From assembly GCF_000237925.1 (NCBI RefSeq), contig NC_031500.1, positions 6,135,254-6,199,253 on the forward strand: a stretch of 64,000 bases of DNA, written 5' to 3'. A program made the translations under genes and the position numbers. The DNA comes from Schistosoma mansoni. Lineage: Eukaryota > Platyhelminthes > Trematoda > Strigeidida > Schistosomatidae. Below, one piece after another: positions 1-11,690 of this stretch (positions are counted from its first letter, which is position 1; every line of letters begins with the position of its first letter). Under the pieces are notes generated by a model. It had not been told where the DNA came from and did no database searches. It saw nothing but the letters and a program-made list of their open reading frames with translations.

Positions 1-207
1 GAAGATCCCTGAAAATGCTTCGTTTGGGCTAGTTACCACATTCGTATACTGATCCACATGTTTTTACACACTGTATTCAAATATATTATTTCCATTTTCT
101 AAAGTGCATTCTTTCTTACTGACACTAAACTGTTCTCAGATATTGATTACTTGAAAAGTTAGTTGAGCAAGTTTCTATTTAACGACCTCTTGTCAATCGA
201 TGGTATA

Positions 208-249
208 CAACAATAACAACAACAACAACATAAATCAACAACAACAACA
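208..249. repeat. CAA trinucleotide microsatellite
   Basis: Interrupted run of CAA/AAC units with a repeated CATAAAT spacer, so it may be two copies of a slightly longer unit. Confidence 0.7.
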
Positions 250-1473
250 TAAATCTAGTCACGCAATATGAAAACGTTGAGGATATGTGTAGTGTCTGTA
301 AAGAGTTGAGAACCGGTGTAGACATGAAATCAGCGAAATCTGATTGTGAATTGCGTTTCTTCCACTACTTATTACAAGTTATCGTGATGCTCACATTGAC
401 ATTGACGCACATTTAAGGATGAAATTTAAAGTGAGTTGAATTTTTTAAGAATACTGACCAATTCCATCTCATTCTCCAACGTAACCCTCACATGTCACGA
501 AAATTGGACGTTTCAAAGAGAATCGTGTTAATTGATTCTGTTATTCTAAACAAGATAACATATGGGTTGGAGGGTAACACACATTCCAAATTCTGTTTGA
601 GTACACATTCCAATATATACACTATTACAGGTAATATTAACATCGCTTGCATGAATTAGTGTGTAAAGTGCATGTGAAACATGTGACACTATCAATGTGC
701 TTTCTGGCATTTTTCTATGTGAACAATAATTTTTTATATGAAGATATTGTTTCCCATCACATCGTCCTTCATTAATAAAAACATGTTGTTTGCAAAGTTT
801 TAAGGTCATATGTGAGATAGGGAAGTGAAAAATCTACAAAATGTTCATGATTTACGTCACTGAATTAGTTTGGTTCCAAATCACTACTCGAGTCCGAGCA
901 AAAGCCTGATTTGTTTCAGTTGAGTGTGCAGATCTGTAACTGTTCAACCATCACAGTTGTTTGTACTCACAGATAATTGTCACAAGTTTATAGTCACAGC
1001 TAACCATGCTTGATTTATGACTATTAACAAATCTGGTTTGGTAGATGTAATCGTCGTTAGCATTTAATTCAGGCCGCGTCAACTGTATTGCATATAATGT
1101 GATTATCGGAAACTACGATCGTTTCGATGGTCCAAAACTGGGGGATTAGTGTAGAAAATAGAGTTCAAAAGGTCACGTCTTAATTACAATAGCTTTGGAA
1201 GAAAAAAGGCTATGGCAGTGAATCATACATCAAAGGAAAGCTTATAATCTGTAGAATAGACTAGGGGCAAAAGTAATTATTACTGTTATAAATGCTTTGA
1301 ATTAATTGAAATAAAGTCCTCAACATGAGGTTGGTGAACAAATCTTATGAATCATCAGATATCTGTGAATCTGTTGGTAATATTTTCAGAAGAAATTTAA
1401 AACAGATTCCCAACGATCTGGACATAGGAGATGTTCCGTAACTCTAAAACAGTCTAATGTGTTTATCAAAAGA

Positions 1474-1673
1474 NNNNNNNNNNNNNNNNNNNNNNNNNNN
1501 NNNNNNNNNNNNNNNNNNNNNNNNNNNNNNNNNNNNNNNNNNNNNNNNNNNNNNNNNNNNNNNNNNNNNNNNNNNNNNNNNNNNNNNNNNNNNNNNNNNN
1601 NNNNNNNNNNNNNNNNNNNNNNNNNNNNNNNNNNNNNNNNNNNNNNNNNNNNNNNNNNNNNNNNNNNNNNNNN
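1474..1673. other. Assembly gap (200 N)
   Basis: Exactly 200 undetermined bases, a round number typical of a gap of unknown or nominal size. Any open frame crossing it is meaningless. Confidence 0.99.
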
Positions 1674-2367
1674 AGATGTAATATGAAGTGGTAGACATTC
1701 GTGACTAAACTGACTGATATTACAACGATTATCAGTAAAGACTAAATATACTCATGTATATTTATATCGAGATTTCGGGAGAATTAGAAGTTTTTGAATT
1801 ATTATACGAACTGGGAATCTGAGGACTAACGCAATTAAGGCCAAATAGAATTAAGTGAGCACAAACGAACGTATTGTGATTAGAATTCAAAATCAGGCCG
1901 ATATCGGGTACAAAAGAATCATTAGTTCACGCAATTACCACAGGTATATATATATATATATATAGACGTGTGGGAAACTGTTTGAAGATGGAATTCGAAA
2001 ACACTTAGTCCGGAAATCGACAACATGAACTGTGTAATTATTGTGCAATGTTTAAAGAGTTTTGATAAGTTCTAGTGTTTATGAATATGGATGTAGATAA
2101 CACAAATCAGTGTGGACATTTTACGAGACCTCGTTTATCTTGAACAAACATGTAGTTATTTTACGTTTAAATGTTTTGTAGTTTAACAAGGAGTTATTCT
2201 CATCAAAACATTGTGCATTTTGATTGATTGGTTGTGAAGAGCTAAATAATGTTAATTGCGTATAATAAAATGATGAATATCAAGTGGCAAAACTTAGTGT
2301 ATTGAAGTGAAATCATAATAATGGGGCAGGTCGGACATTTATCTATTGTACAACCGAAAAAGTTCTT

Positions 2368-5107
2368 CTAGTTAAGGAATTTATGTTTACGTTCTTGTGA
2401 AGAAAGTAAAAGAATGTTACAACAGCGTTGCCACTGTCTTCTATTCTGAGCCATATCTGTTGACGTCTCAAACCACTGCGTTGCATCATCTCTAGAACCC
2501 TTAACAGCGATTCGTGAAGGACCAACAGAAACCAGTTCTGTACAGCTTTCTTTAATGCCTCGACACCAAGTCATACACTGACCACCCCTCCGCTTTTTCC
2601 AACCAGTCCCAGAGTCGGCAAATAATGCACGACATGGAATTCTCTGGGACGACATTCGTAGAACATGCCCAAGCCACCGAAGTCGGTGTTTCAAGATGGT
2701 GACACCAATCGGATTATCGTCTCTGCGCCCGAACACGCGATGCCGAACCTCTGCATTACTAACATGTTGTTGCCACTGGATGTCAGCAGTCCTTCGGAGA
2801 CAACGATGATCGAACACAGAGAGTCGTCTATCATCCTCAACTCGGAGAGGCCAGGTTTCACAAGCATAGAGCAAAACTGCTCTCACCGACGCGTTGTAGA
2901 TCCGACCTTTTACAGCCAGACTAACATCACGAAGACATCAAAGATTGCCCAGATTGGCATAAGTCGCTCGTGCTTTCGTTATACGTGCATCGATCTCATC
3001 ACTCACATCACCACCAGCACTCACACGAACATGTCAACTAATCCTATCTTCTCATTAACCGGGGTTAGTGCAAGACCAGGGTTCTTCCAGTCTTGTATAA
3101 GTACTTTGCACTTGAGTGATGCTAAGCACATACCATACCTACGGACACTAATTGCAAACTGATTAAGTGAGGATCGCATGGCTTGGGTATCATCACACAG
3201 GAAGACAATATCATCCGCATACTCAAGGTGGAGAAGTATTTCTCCAGGAGAAGATCCATACTGCCACCAGTGCTGTTTCCAGAACGTCATCGACAGCAAA
3301 GTTGAAGAGGAATAGCGAGAATTGGCAACCCCGCCTAACTCCACTGCTTGAATAGAACAATGGAGAGAGGTGGTTGTATGCCATCACTCTGCCTGAGGTG
3401 TTTGTATATGGGGTTTTTAGGATGTTAACAAACTTTTTAGCACACCCTTCTTCAATAGACAATTCCAGAAAACAGTCCTGTCCAATGAATCTAAGGCAGC
3501 CCTGATGTCAAGGAACACTAAGATTACTGGCCTTTTATAAGTATGACGGTGTTCTAATATTTGGCGCAGTGAACATATGATAATTACGTCCTCGACCTGA
3601 ACGAAAACCAGCCCGCTCTTCATGAGTCAACTTTTCTCGAGATTTGAGCAATCTACGAAGTATGACAGAAGCCAATAGTTTGGACGCAATAGTATTTAGA
3701 CTTATCCCCCGATAGTTGATGCAGGGACGACGTGAATCCTTTTTAAAGATAAGAAAAACAACAAGTCAACTGGGCCTTCTGATATATAGCACTTCAAGAA
3801 TTGGAACTCCTTGAGAACTTCTACCTTGTTAGGTGCATCAGTCGTCACATGTCATGGAGGGCAGGACAACCTGATAGATGTTGCCGGGCCGTTGAACTGT
3901 TCCTCGGAAAACTACCCATCATCCAAGACGTTGAAAGATGTTGATGATTGGCATCCCGTCACCTTCACAGAATGTTTCTCTCACACCAAACTTCCTACTG
4001 TCAGTGGCTTGGATGAGTTAAAATGGCTTCCGGCGGTTACCAGAAGCAGGTGCTGCTTCCAATTCATTGGCACACCCCGACCGCCGGGCTTCTCAATCCT
4101 TACGCACGTTTTTCCCAATTCCATTACGTAACATTCGTCGTCTGTGGTCAAACTCACGTCACCTGTAGTAGACCGATGGGCTTCAATGAGTTATAGGGAG
4201 CCTGATGAAACCAAGTACTTATAAGAGTGACGTTTTGCGAAGCCTCAAGCGACTTTACTCTCCATTTTCATGGCGTCATGCAATTGCAACCAGTGCTCAT
4301 CTATACTTTTCTGTGGGGTGGTAGCTAGCCTTGAACATAGCTCGGTTTCATATTTAGTTGCAACAGAAGCTGCAACCAATTTACTGACATCGATTCGTAT
4401 AGAACGATGAATTTGTTGGCCACTGAAAAGTAAGATAAGATAAACGCATGAAAAGAGTCCAGATAGGTACTCCAAAAACTGGCGGCAGTGTTGTACACCA
4501 CCACAGCAGCGGTAGCTTTTCGCGATGTGATCAATATGAGTCCAGGCTTGAGATATAGAGCGCCAGGTGGCACATCGAAGATGACTATGCCGGTAGTTAG
4601 TGCTATCCAGAAACAAGTTGTAGTCTGCGTGCAGTTGAAATAGGCTGTCCTTTCATTCAAACGACTCTCTTCTATGCCTAGCCGCATGACTTGAACATTC
4701 AAGTCTCCGCCCAGTAAGACAGTACCTGTCGAACGTACTTCCTGCAGAAGAGCAGTTAACCGCTGATAATACTCATCCTAGATCGCATCCGGACTGCAAT
4801 TTGTAGGAGCATAGGCAGAGACGATAAAAAAACATTGTTTCCCACATCCATTTCTTCTCGCCTTGATGAAGCTTTCAAATCTAACAACACATAAACGACT
4901 GTTAATGGGGATCCAATCGATCAGTGCTGCCTCAGCTTTAGCGCTTAATGGGACACCAACGCCAGCAAGACCAGACGAAGTTACCACAGGGTAAACGCAC
5001 GTGAGACAAGCCCTTCGAAGCCACAGGTAGAGAGCGAGTTTGCAGTACTCAATAGAGTCCTGAATACGGGTCTCGGATAGACAACAGACGTCGACTTTCT
5101 AAAAACA
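2368..5107 (-). mobile_element. Degenerate LINE with endonuclease and reverse transcriptase
   Basis: A non-LTR retrotransposon read right to left. From about 5107 to 4450 lies a broken apurinic-type endonuclease domain (GLAGVGVPLSAKAEAALIDW, then FFIVSAYAPTNC). From about 3740 to 3020 lies the reverse transcriptase, with LDIRAALDSLDRTVFW, a GVRRGCQFSLFLFNF block and the catalytic box LEYADDIVFL. From about 2886 to 2368 is the C-terminal tail (LLYACETWPLRVEDDRR, then RLRWLGHVLRM). The coding frame changes several times and carries stops, so it is a fossil. The protein is clearly related to the plus-strand element at 6.4-9.4 kb. I do not assign a clade. Confidence 0.85.
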
Positions 5108-6360
5108 TAGCCAACCCTATCTGTTTTCCGATCTAAATTAGTATACGAACATTGAAGGAAGCCAGTTTGGGTGGTATATGTGGTTGCAGAAAGACTGTTT
5201 CAGTATTCATATCCGGTGGTACCATTTAACTTTCGACTAGTCAATGACTTGAGATCATTTAGATAGAACAGTGTTTCCACCATAGGCGAGCTGCTGTGTA
5301 AGTTGAAAAATAAGAACGCGCAAAGTGAGAATAGAAGGAAGTAGACAAGTGATGTAGCATATAAAATAAAAAGAAAAACGAATGTTATCAAATAAATGTG
5401 AATTGTCCGAATATTAAATGAAGCGAGAACAGTATTCTCAGAATTAATTGTCACTTCATTTGTTTGTGTGTGAGCTGCGATACCCCCAGGTATCCAGACC
5501 GAAGCAGGTCAATTTCTTGGGAGGCCACACCCGAAGCCTTCGACCTAAAAGTCTGGTCCACCAGGCAATGGAGCAACGTCCCGTGGTGACTATCAACAAA
5601 GTTCCTTGTAACTTAATTAAGTTTTGTAAGGCAGAACTACAGATCGCGAAATGATCATTAAGTATTTTTTTTAAACTTGGAAAGTTGTTGAGATTTTGCT
5701 TTAATTACTAACGAAAATGTTAATAGTATTTCTAATGTTTGTAATAAGAACCTAATGTCTATATTTTTCAATATAACTTACAAACTATTTAAATAATGAT
5801 GAGTAAGCATTTGTTTTTTCTAAAAGTTGAATTGATTCGACGACGAAATCAGAGTCCAATAACGGACTCGTTCAAATCCTGTCTTCATGAGACCGTATAT
5901 ATGAATAGCTGGTCTCCGGCCTCCTTTCGTCACATATATACCTGCATCATTTCATAACTTCGCAGAAAAGGCGGTTAAGACTTTGGTCTACAAACAAATG
6001 ACTGGACATGTTTAATCAGTCGCCACACATATTCCGTATAGTGTTTTGTTTCGATGTTCGTACAACAGCTGAAGATTGGTTTATCTGTGCGATGATTTCC
6101 AATGAAATTTCTCCTATCTTCACCTGCAACTTAGACTCTCGTCTTTTTTCCTCTCTAAGAACATAAGGCTTCCCTTTACTGCTTTTGGTAACTAACTGAG
6201 TTTTAAATAATAATTAATCTTGACATCATTTCAAATAATGTTTACAATACTTTCGTTTTTCAGTTAATATTATACCTTTTGATTAAGTTGTAACTCCTTC
6301 TACAATGCCACACACATCGATTAAACGTTAGACCTTTTATGATCCTACCATTTACTCGAC
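5108..6360. other. Spacer between two head-to-head LINEs
   Basis: No gene supported. It contains a fragment related to the inverted-repeat element at 36.7 kb (about 5465-5605) and a stretch with a B-box-like GTTCAAATCC at about 5870. The rest is AT-rich and unassigned. Confidence 0.45.
5465..5605 (+). repeat. Fragment of the 605-bp inverted-repeat element family
   Basis: The stretch running from GCTGCGATACC to GGCAATGGAGCAACGT resembles 36764-36870 with many substitutions. Shared landmarks are GGCCACACCCG.AGCCTT and the CA.GCA.TGGAGCA box. Confidence 0.55.
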
Positions 6361-9300
6361 CGTAGCTGGTACCTTGACGTAGTGGTCGGGCTTGCCTATC
6401 GTGATGACCCAACCGAGCTATATTGGCTGGAACATATGTTCCTGTAGGTTCTACCATGCCAGGCAGGTCGATTGGAGAACGGCAAGATTAAAAGCAGCGA
6501 CTAATGGTCTGAGGGCAAAGTCGTACTGCTGACTGTAGAGGGGTGTAACAGCAATAAGGTGTTTCCCTCAGACAACCAGCATCTGCAGAGACGCTACGTT
6601 CTCACAAGGAAAGAAGGGGTTAGAAAAGGTTGACCTTAAAAATGTCACACCTCACCTAATCCCACGGATTTCCGTCTCCGGTGATAAGGTCCTTTGAAGA
6701 ACGGAGCTAACAAGTCGAAAACCTCCCACAAAAAGACCGTGCGTGACCGGCCTCAAGGAGTTGTCCTTTGGGCTCTGCGGTCACGCTTTCAGGTCGTTAA
6801 GGCCAATATTATTCCAACTTCCTTTTCAGGTCTCTCAAGAAATACCTTTCCACGGTGTGGGCAGTCGGGAAGTGATATCAGCCCTCATACCCGTAACATC
6901 ACACGAGACCAATGTGGTCACATTTAAATCCTTCCTACACCTCTTAATAACTCTTTCATCTCCACGACTAACCCTTCTCACATCCTTTCATCACCTCGCA
7001 CCGCTAGGACAAACGATTCGAGTACACGGAACGTTATTCTTGGTCTCCTGAAACCACGCCCTAAACTACATGTAGGAGCTCTCACCGTCCAAACATTGTA
7101 CCAAATAGGACAACAGGCTTCCTTAGCTAGGACTCTAGAATCTTGCACCATCGATGTGTGCTGCGTCTCCGAAAAGCGCATACAGGATCCGAGTAGAGTC
7201 ATTCATTTGACCTCACCATGTCAAAATAAAGAACCTACTCGATTCACGCTTCGTGTATCTGGAAGCCCTGATGCTGCTTCCCGTGGCCTCACTGGAGTAG
7301 GTATAGCATTAAGTCCTAGGGCAGAACTAGCTGTTTTGGACTGGGTTCAAGTAGACGGTCATTTGTGTGCTGTCCGACTAAACGGAACAGTAAGGATTCG
7401 GAAAGATAGGGACACTCATCGCTGCCTCTTCGTCGTCTCTGCCTACTCTCCCAATGACTGCAGCTCGGATGATGTAAAAGATGAGTTTTACAGAAAGCTC
7501 TCCGACCTTCTCGGAAAAGCTAGGCGCTCTGATGTAGTAATAGTGTCAGGTGACTTTAATGCTGAAGTAGGTAACCTAAGTGAAAGGGAAAGACACCTCG
7601 GTTGATCTTATAGTGTCGCGGCTCAAAAAACAGATAATGGCGACCGTCTGTTGCAGCTTTGCTCAGATAACCGTCTGTTTCTTGTAAATACTAATTTTAA
7701 GCACAAGGAAAAACATCTTTTGACATGGCGACCCCGAATCCGTCCCAAAGTTGGACTCAACTAGATCATATCGCTATCAGCCACCGATGAGGGGGCTCGA
7801 TAGAAGACTGTCGCTCACTCTGAAGCATATGCTCAGATTCAGATCATGCTCTAGTGCGAGCACGTATCTGTCTGAGTCTTACTGGACGTGGGAAAGATGC
7901 TTCAAGGAAACCTCTTAGGGTTCTACTTGATGATAGGCAAGCTAAGAATATATTTCAGGAACAACTAGAAAAACAGTTAGGCAGCCATGTAAGTCATGCC
8001 CACCCCGAAGCAGCGTGGAATAACATCCGAAAAGCTGTGGAAACAACAGTGATATCCGTTAGTAAGGTAAACCATAAGTTTAGGTAGAAACACTGGATCT
8101 CAGAAGCATCTACCTCACTGATGGATACTCGAAAACTCATCCCATCTGGCTCTGAACATAACGAAGAGTAGAGTCAACTTAAGCGCAGGCTAATAAGAAG
8201 CCTACGCAATGATCGCGAACAGTGGTGGGTAGCGAAAGCAAGAGAGATGGAAAAGGCAGAGGAAATAGGCAACAGCAGACAACTTGTTCAGACATGTTAA
8301 GAAATCGGTATTAGGAACCCAACTATCAGCAAAACTATCTCGGAAAAAGATGAACATATCATCCATTCTCAAATCCAGGAGATTGGACCGATGGGCAGAA
8401 CACTTTAAGGATCAGTTCAACTGGCCTTCAGCCACACTTCGGTTTCTCACGATCCCCAGTCGACCTGAAAGGCATGTTAATGTAAGTCCACGAACTCTTT
8501 ATGATGTTGAAAAAGCCATAGGAAATCTGAAGCGTGGGAAAGCAGCAGACCCTGACAGGTTCACCCTTGAGATTTTTAAGGATGGCGATCCAGTACTAGC
8601 AGTGAAAGTGACTGAGGTCTTAAGTAGAATCTGGGAACTAGACGTAATTCCATCTGACTGGTCCCAATCACTGATTGTGCCAGTCTATAGGAAAGGACAA
8701 AAGTCCTCTTGTGACAATCACAGAGGAATCAGTTTGACTAATATAGTGTCTAAAATATTAGCTTCAATAATACTTCGACGCCTAATCAAAGCTCGTGAAC
8801 AGCAGACTAGAGAAAACCAGGCTGGTTTTCGACCTGGACGTGGTTGTATAGACCAGATATTTACTCTACGACGGGTCCTAGAACATAGAAATACATTCAG
8901 ACGTCCCACAATAGTAGTATTTCTTGACCTTAAGGTGGCATTTGACTCCGTTGATCGTGAGGTTCTGTGGTAGTGTTTGTCACTGAAAAGAGTACCCAAG
9001 AAGTACATTAACCTAACACAGGCTCTCTACTCGAACACAAGTGGCCGAGTGTAAGCTTATGGTGAACCGTCATCAGAATTGATTACCTCAATTGGTGTTT
9101 GTGAGGGCTGTTCACTCTCTCCATTCTTGTTTAACTTTGTTGTTGACTTGCTTTTAGAGATAACACCTTCCTCATCTAAATTTAGAGGGGTTGGACTTCT
9201 ATCAGGAGACTCACTTGTTGACTTAGAATACGCCGATGACATAGTTCTATTTGAAGACGCAGGCGGAATGCAGTCTTCTGACCACTATAAGCAACAATGC

Positions 9301-9400
9301 AGGCATGTTCGGGATGCGATTCTCCACCTCAAAATGCAAAATGTTACTTCAGGACTGGGTTGCATCGACACCCGAACTAATGATAGGGAGTAAAGGACAA
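6360..9400 (+). mobile_element. LINE with 5' leader, endonuclease and partial reverse transcriptase
   Basis: The same family as the minus-strand element at 2.4-5.1 kb, arranged head to head with it. Roughly 6360-7090 looks like an untranslated leader. The endonuclease lies at 7096-7605 and beyond, with IDVCCVSEKRIQDP, LFVVSAYSPNDC and the catalytic VIVSGDFNAEVG; later blocks are in other frames. The reverse transcriptase begins near 8490 (LKRGKAADPDRFTLEIF). It continues with AGFRPGRGCIDQIFTLRR and FLDLKVAFDSVDREVLW to 8970, then LEYADDIVLF near 9223-9252. The copy fades out near 9400, before the C-terminal tail that its partner keeps. There are several stops and frameshifts, so it is not active. 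Confidence 0.85.
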
Positions 9401-10130
9401 TGCTACAACTATTTTCTGATTCCCATTGTTGACTTCTGCTATTCAACTATACAAAACACTGAATTCTCTGAACATGACTGCAGTTATCGTGTAGTTATTA
9501 AGAAAGCATTATAAACGTGGTCGGTTGAATGCGATCAGTAACGAAGACAACACTGATTGTGGATAAATCAACTCTACTGTCATTATAATAAGTAACTGAT
9601 GAACCTCCTTGAAATCCTGAGGCAAATAAGTACCCGCAAAACTACAGATAATCTGTGCTAAAAACTAATACAGAAAGTGATATATGTATCCAAAAACCCT
9701 AATGGTTATACCGAAAAGCTAAACAATCAAAACAAAGTCATATACTGGCATAATTACTGAGTCTCGAATCTGATAGGTAGGGGCTGATGACTAGAGCTTT
9801 AAATATAAATCTCCAAGTATGTGACTAATAGACAGTGGGTTATTACTGGTCGCCACCGATTTTAATTAAGAACCATTCCCAATAATGGCTGAAGATGCTG
9901 AGTTGTAAGGTCTATGGAATTTCAATCAATCAGTGATGTTAATCTAATGGGTACTAACATATCACTAAGGATATTCATTCCTTCCCTGTATTCAAAGATT
10001 ACAAACGCTCCGTCTCTTCCATCAAGATTTATCGTCAATGAGTGCTTGGTATAGAAACTACCGAAATATCGCGTGTAAAGTTCTCAAGCCAAACACATTT
10101 ATAGGACATCAACTTAAGCTATACACCTAG
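9401..10130. other. Unassigned AT-rich stretch
   Basis: Nothing recognised beyond the decayed 3' edge of the LINE. Possible older repeat remnants. Confidence 0.4.
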
Positions 10131-10131
10131 C

Positions 10132-10190
10132 TTTCTCCAGATGTGGTTCACAGCTTATACAGGACAAGCTGTGAACCACATCTGGAGAAA
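10132..10190. repeat. Perfect 25-bp inverted repeat with a 9-base loop
   Basis: The arms 10132-10156 and 10166-10190 are exactly complementary over 25 bases. The loop is ATACAGGAC. It lies immediately before a dispersed repeat that recurs at 28.05 kb. Confidence 0.9.
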
Positions 10191-10202
10191 TTCAAACACT
10201 AT

Positions 10203-10333
10203 ACTTCTACCTGAAGTTTGTGCTGATGATGTCGATCAGAAGAACGATGAAAGCTCCACGACCAAACCATCCAACTCAGAGAACAAAACTCGATCAAAAT
10301 CATCCACCTAAGCTACAAATCTTCACCATATCG
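10203..10333 (+). repeat. Dispersed repeat, family unnamed (copy 1)
   Basis: About 130 bases, highly similar to 28051-28176. Shared blocks include GAAGTTTGTGCTGATGATGT, GAAAGCTCCACGACCAAACC or close variants, and CACC..AGCTACAAATC. The last third also appears at 26772-26831. It may be the end of a larger retroelement. Confidence 0.7.
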
Positions 10334-10729
10334 CATATAATCTTTGTTTACTTTCTATAATTCGTTTTAATAGATGGTAAGATAATGGTAGCTAATTAGG
10401 TTGAACACTTTCGGTTCTTTATGTCTTTCAAACAAACCAGCAAGTTACATGACTAAAATATGCTAAACATTCATGTGGTAACAACGGTAAGGCCGTTCAG
10501 CTGCAATGCCTTTTAGTCTAATATTTGGATTCCCTCCGGAACCCCATTTCACCGAGTGAATCAGTACCATCTAATTCTGAAACATAAGGAATTTCGGTCC
10601 ATTTTACTTGAGCAACAGACTGGTTGAATAGTTTTGTCAGAATGCTTCGTCAGACATTCCAAACGAGCTCAATTTTACCAGTACATTAAATCTCGTACTG
10701 TTTTCTCCGGTGCAGCAACACTGTTGAAA

Positions 10730-11690
10730 ACATTTCCTGGTACTGATAGTAGTGTGATACCTCTATAGTTTTCACATTTGCTCAGATCTCCCTTCTTTGG
10801 TACCTTGATGAGATATCCTTCTTTCCAGTTCGTTGGCACTTGTTCCTCTTTCCAAATCGTCTTGAATAGAAGGTGAAGCGTGTTTGCAGTTACTTCAATG
10901 TCTGACTTCAGTGCTTCAGCTGGTATATTGTCAGGTCCTGCCGCTTTCCCACTTTTGATTTGTCTGATGGCCATCTTGATTTCTTCGATCGTTAGTGGAG
11001 TGACATCCATAGGAAGGTCTGTGTGTGCTGCTTCGATGTCTGGTGGATTCAACGGAGCTGGTCTATTCAGCAGTTCCTCGAAGTATTCTACCCATTTTTC
11101 CTCTGTTGTTTAACCTCCGTGATTGTCCTTCCTTCTTCATCCTTGACTGGTCTCTCTGGGTTACTATATTTACCTGTTAGTTTCTTCGTTATTTCATATT
11201 CCCTTTTCTTGCAGCTTCTTCGGCCGTCCTTCTAGTTCGTCCATGTGTTTTTGCTTGTCGGCTTTAATGCTCTTCTTCACTTGCTTGTGCCTTGACTTTC
11301 TCTGCCCGCGTTCGGCTGTTGTTAGATGCTATCTTCTTTTTCTTCTTTTCTTGAATCTTGTCTAGGGTTTCCATGGAAATCCATTCCTTATTGTGAGGCT
11401 TCTTGTGACCCAGAACCTCCTGACACGCTGAAGTTAGTGCTTCTTTGATTCCTTTCCAGCTGTCCTCTGTCGTAGTTTCTTGATCTTTCAGTAGATCCTA
11501 TAAAGCTTGGAAACTGTTGTTGAGAGTTATCTTGAATTCGTTGAGTTTGTTAGTGTCTCGAAGGAAGGCGGTATTGAGCCTTTGTAATGCTGTTCCCCTA
11601 GATGTCCAGTGTTTCTTTAGCTCCAGTTTCATCTTGGCCACAACTAGGTGGTGGTCTGAAGATATGTCACCTGCCAGCATTATAACAACT
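10730..11690 (-). mobile_element. Truncated LINE, endonuclease end and reverse transcriptase start
   Basis: Read right to left: the end of the endonuclease (SSDHHLVVAKMKLELKKHW, 11680 downwards); a basic linker; then the reverse transcriptase N-terminal blocks RQIKSGKAAGPDNIPAEALK and KGDLSKCENYRGITLLSVPG at about 11000-10740. The match ends near 10735, before the catalytic boxes. It belongs to a different LINE family from the 2.4 and 6.4 kb elements, and most likely the same one as the 32.4 kb fragment. Frames are broken. Confidence 0.85.

Larger units (their letters stand above)
1..2340. other. AT-rich non-coding stretch with an assembly gap
   Basis: No exon or mobile-element protein could be supported on either strand. 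It holds a CAA/AAC repeat (208-249), a short TA run (1945-1964) and the N gap. The short open frames here have no recognisable motifs. Confidence 0.5.

Noticed and set aside
1444-1698. Open frames spanning the N run
   Set aside because: They consist almost wholly of undetermined bases.
10220-10265. Possible hammerhead (CTGATGA followed by GATGAAAGC) in the dispersed repeat
   Set aside because: A short stem II can be drawn, but GAAAG breaks the core and no stem III, cleavage triplet or stem I partner fits.
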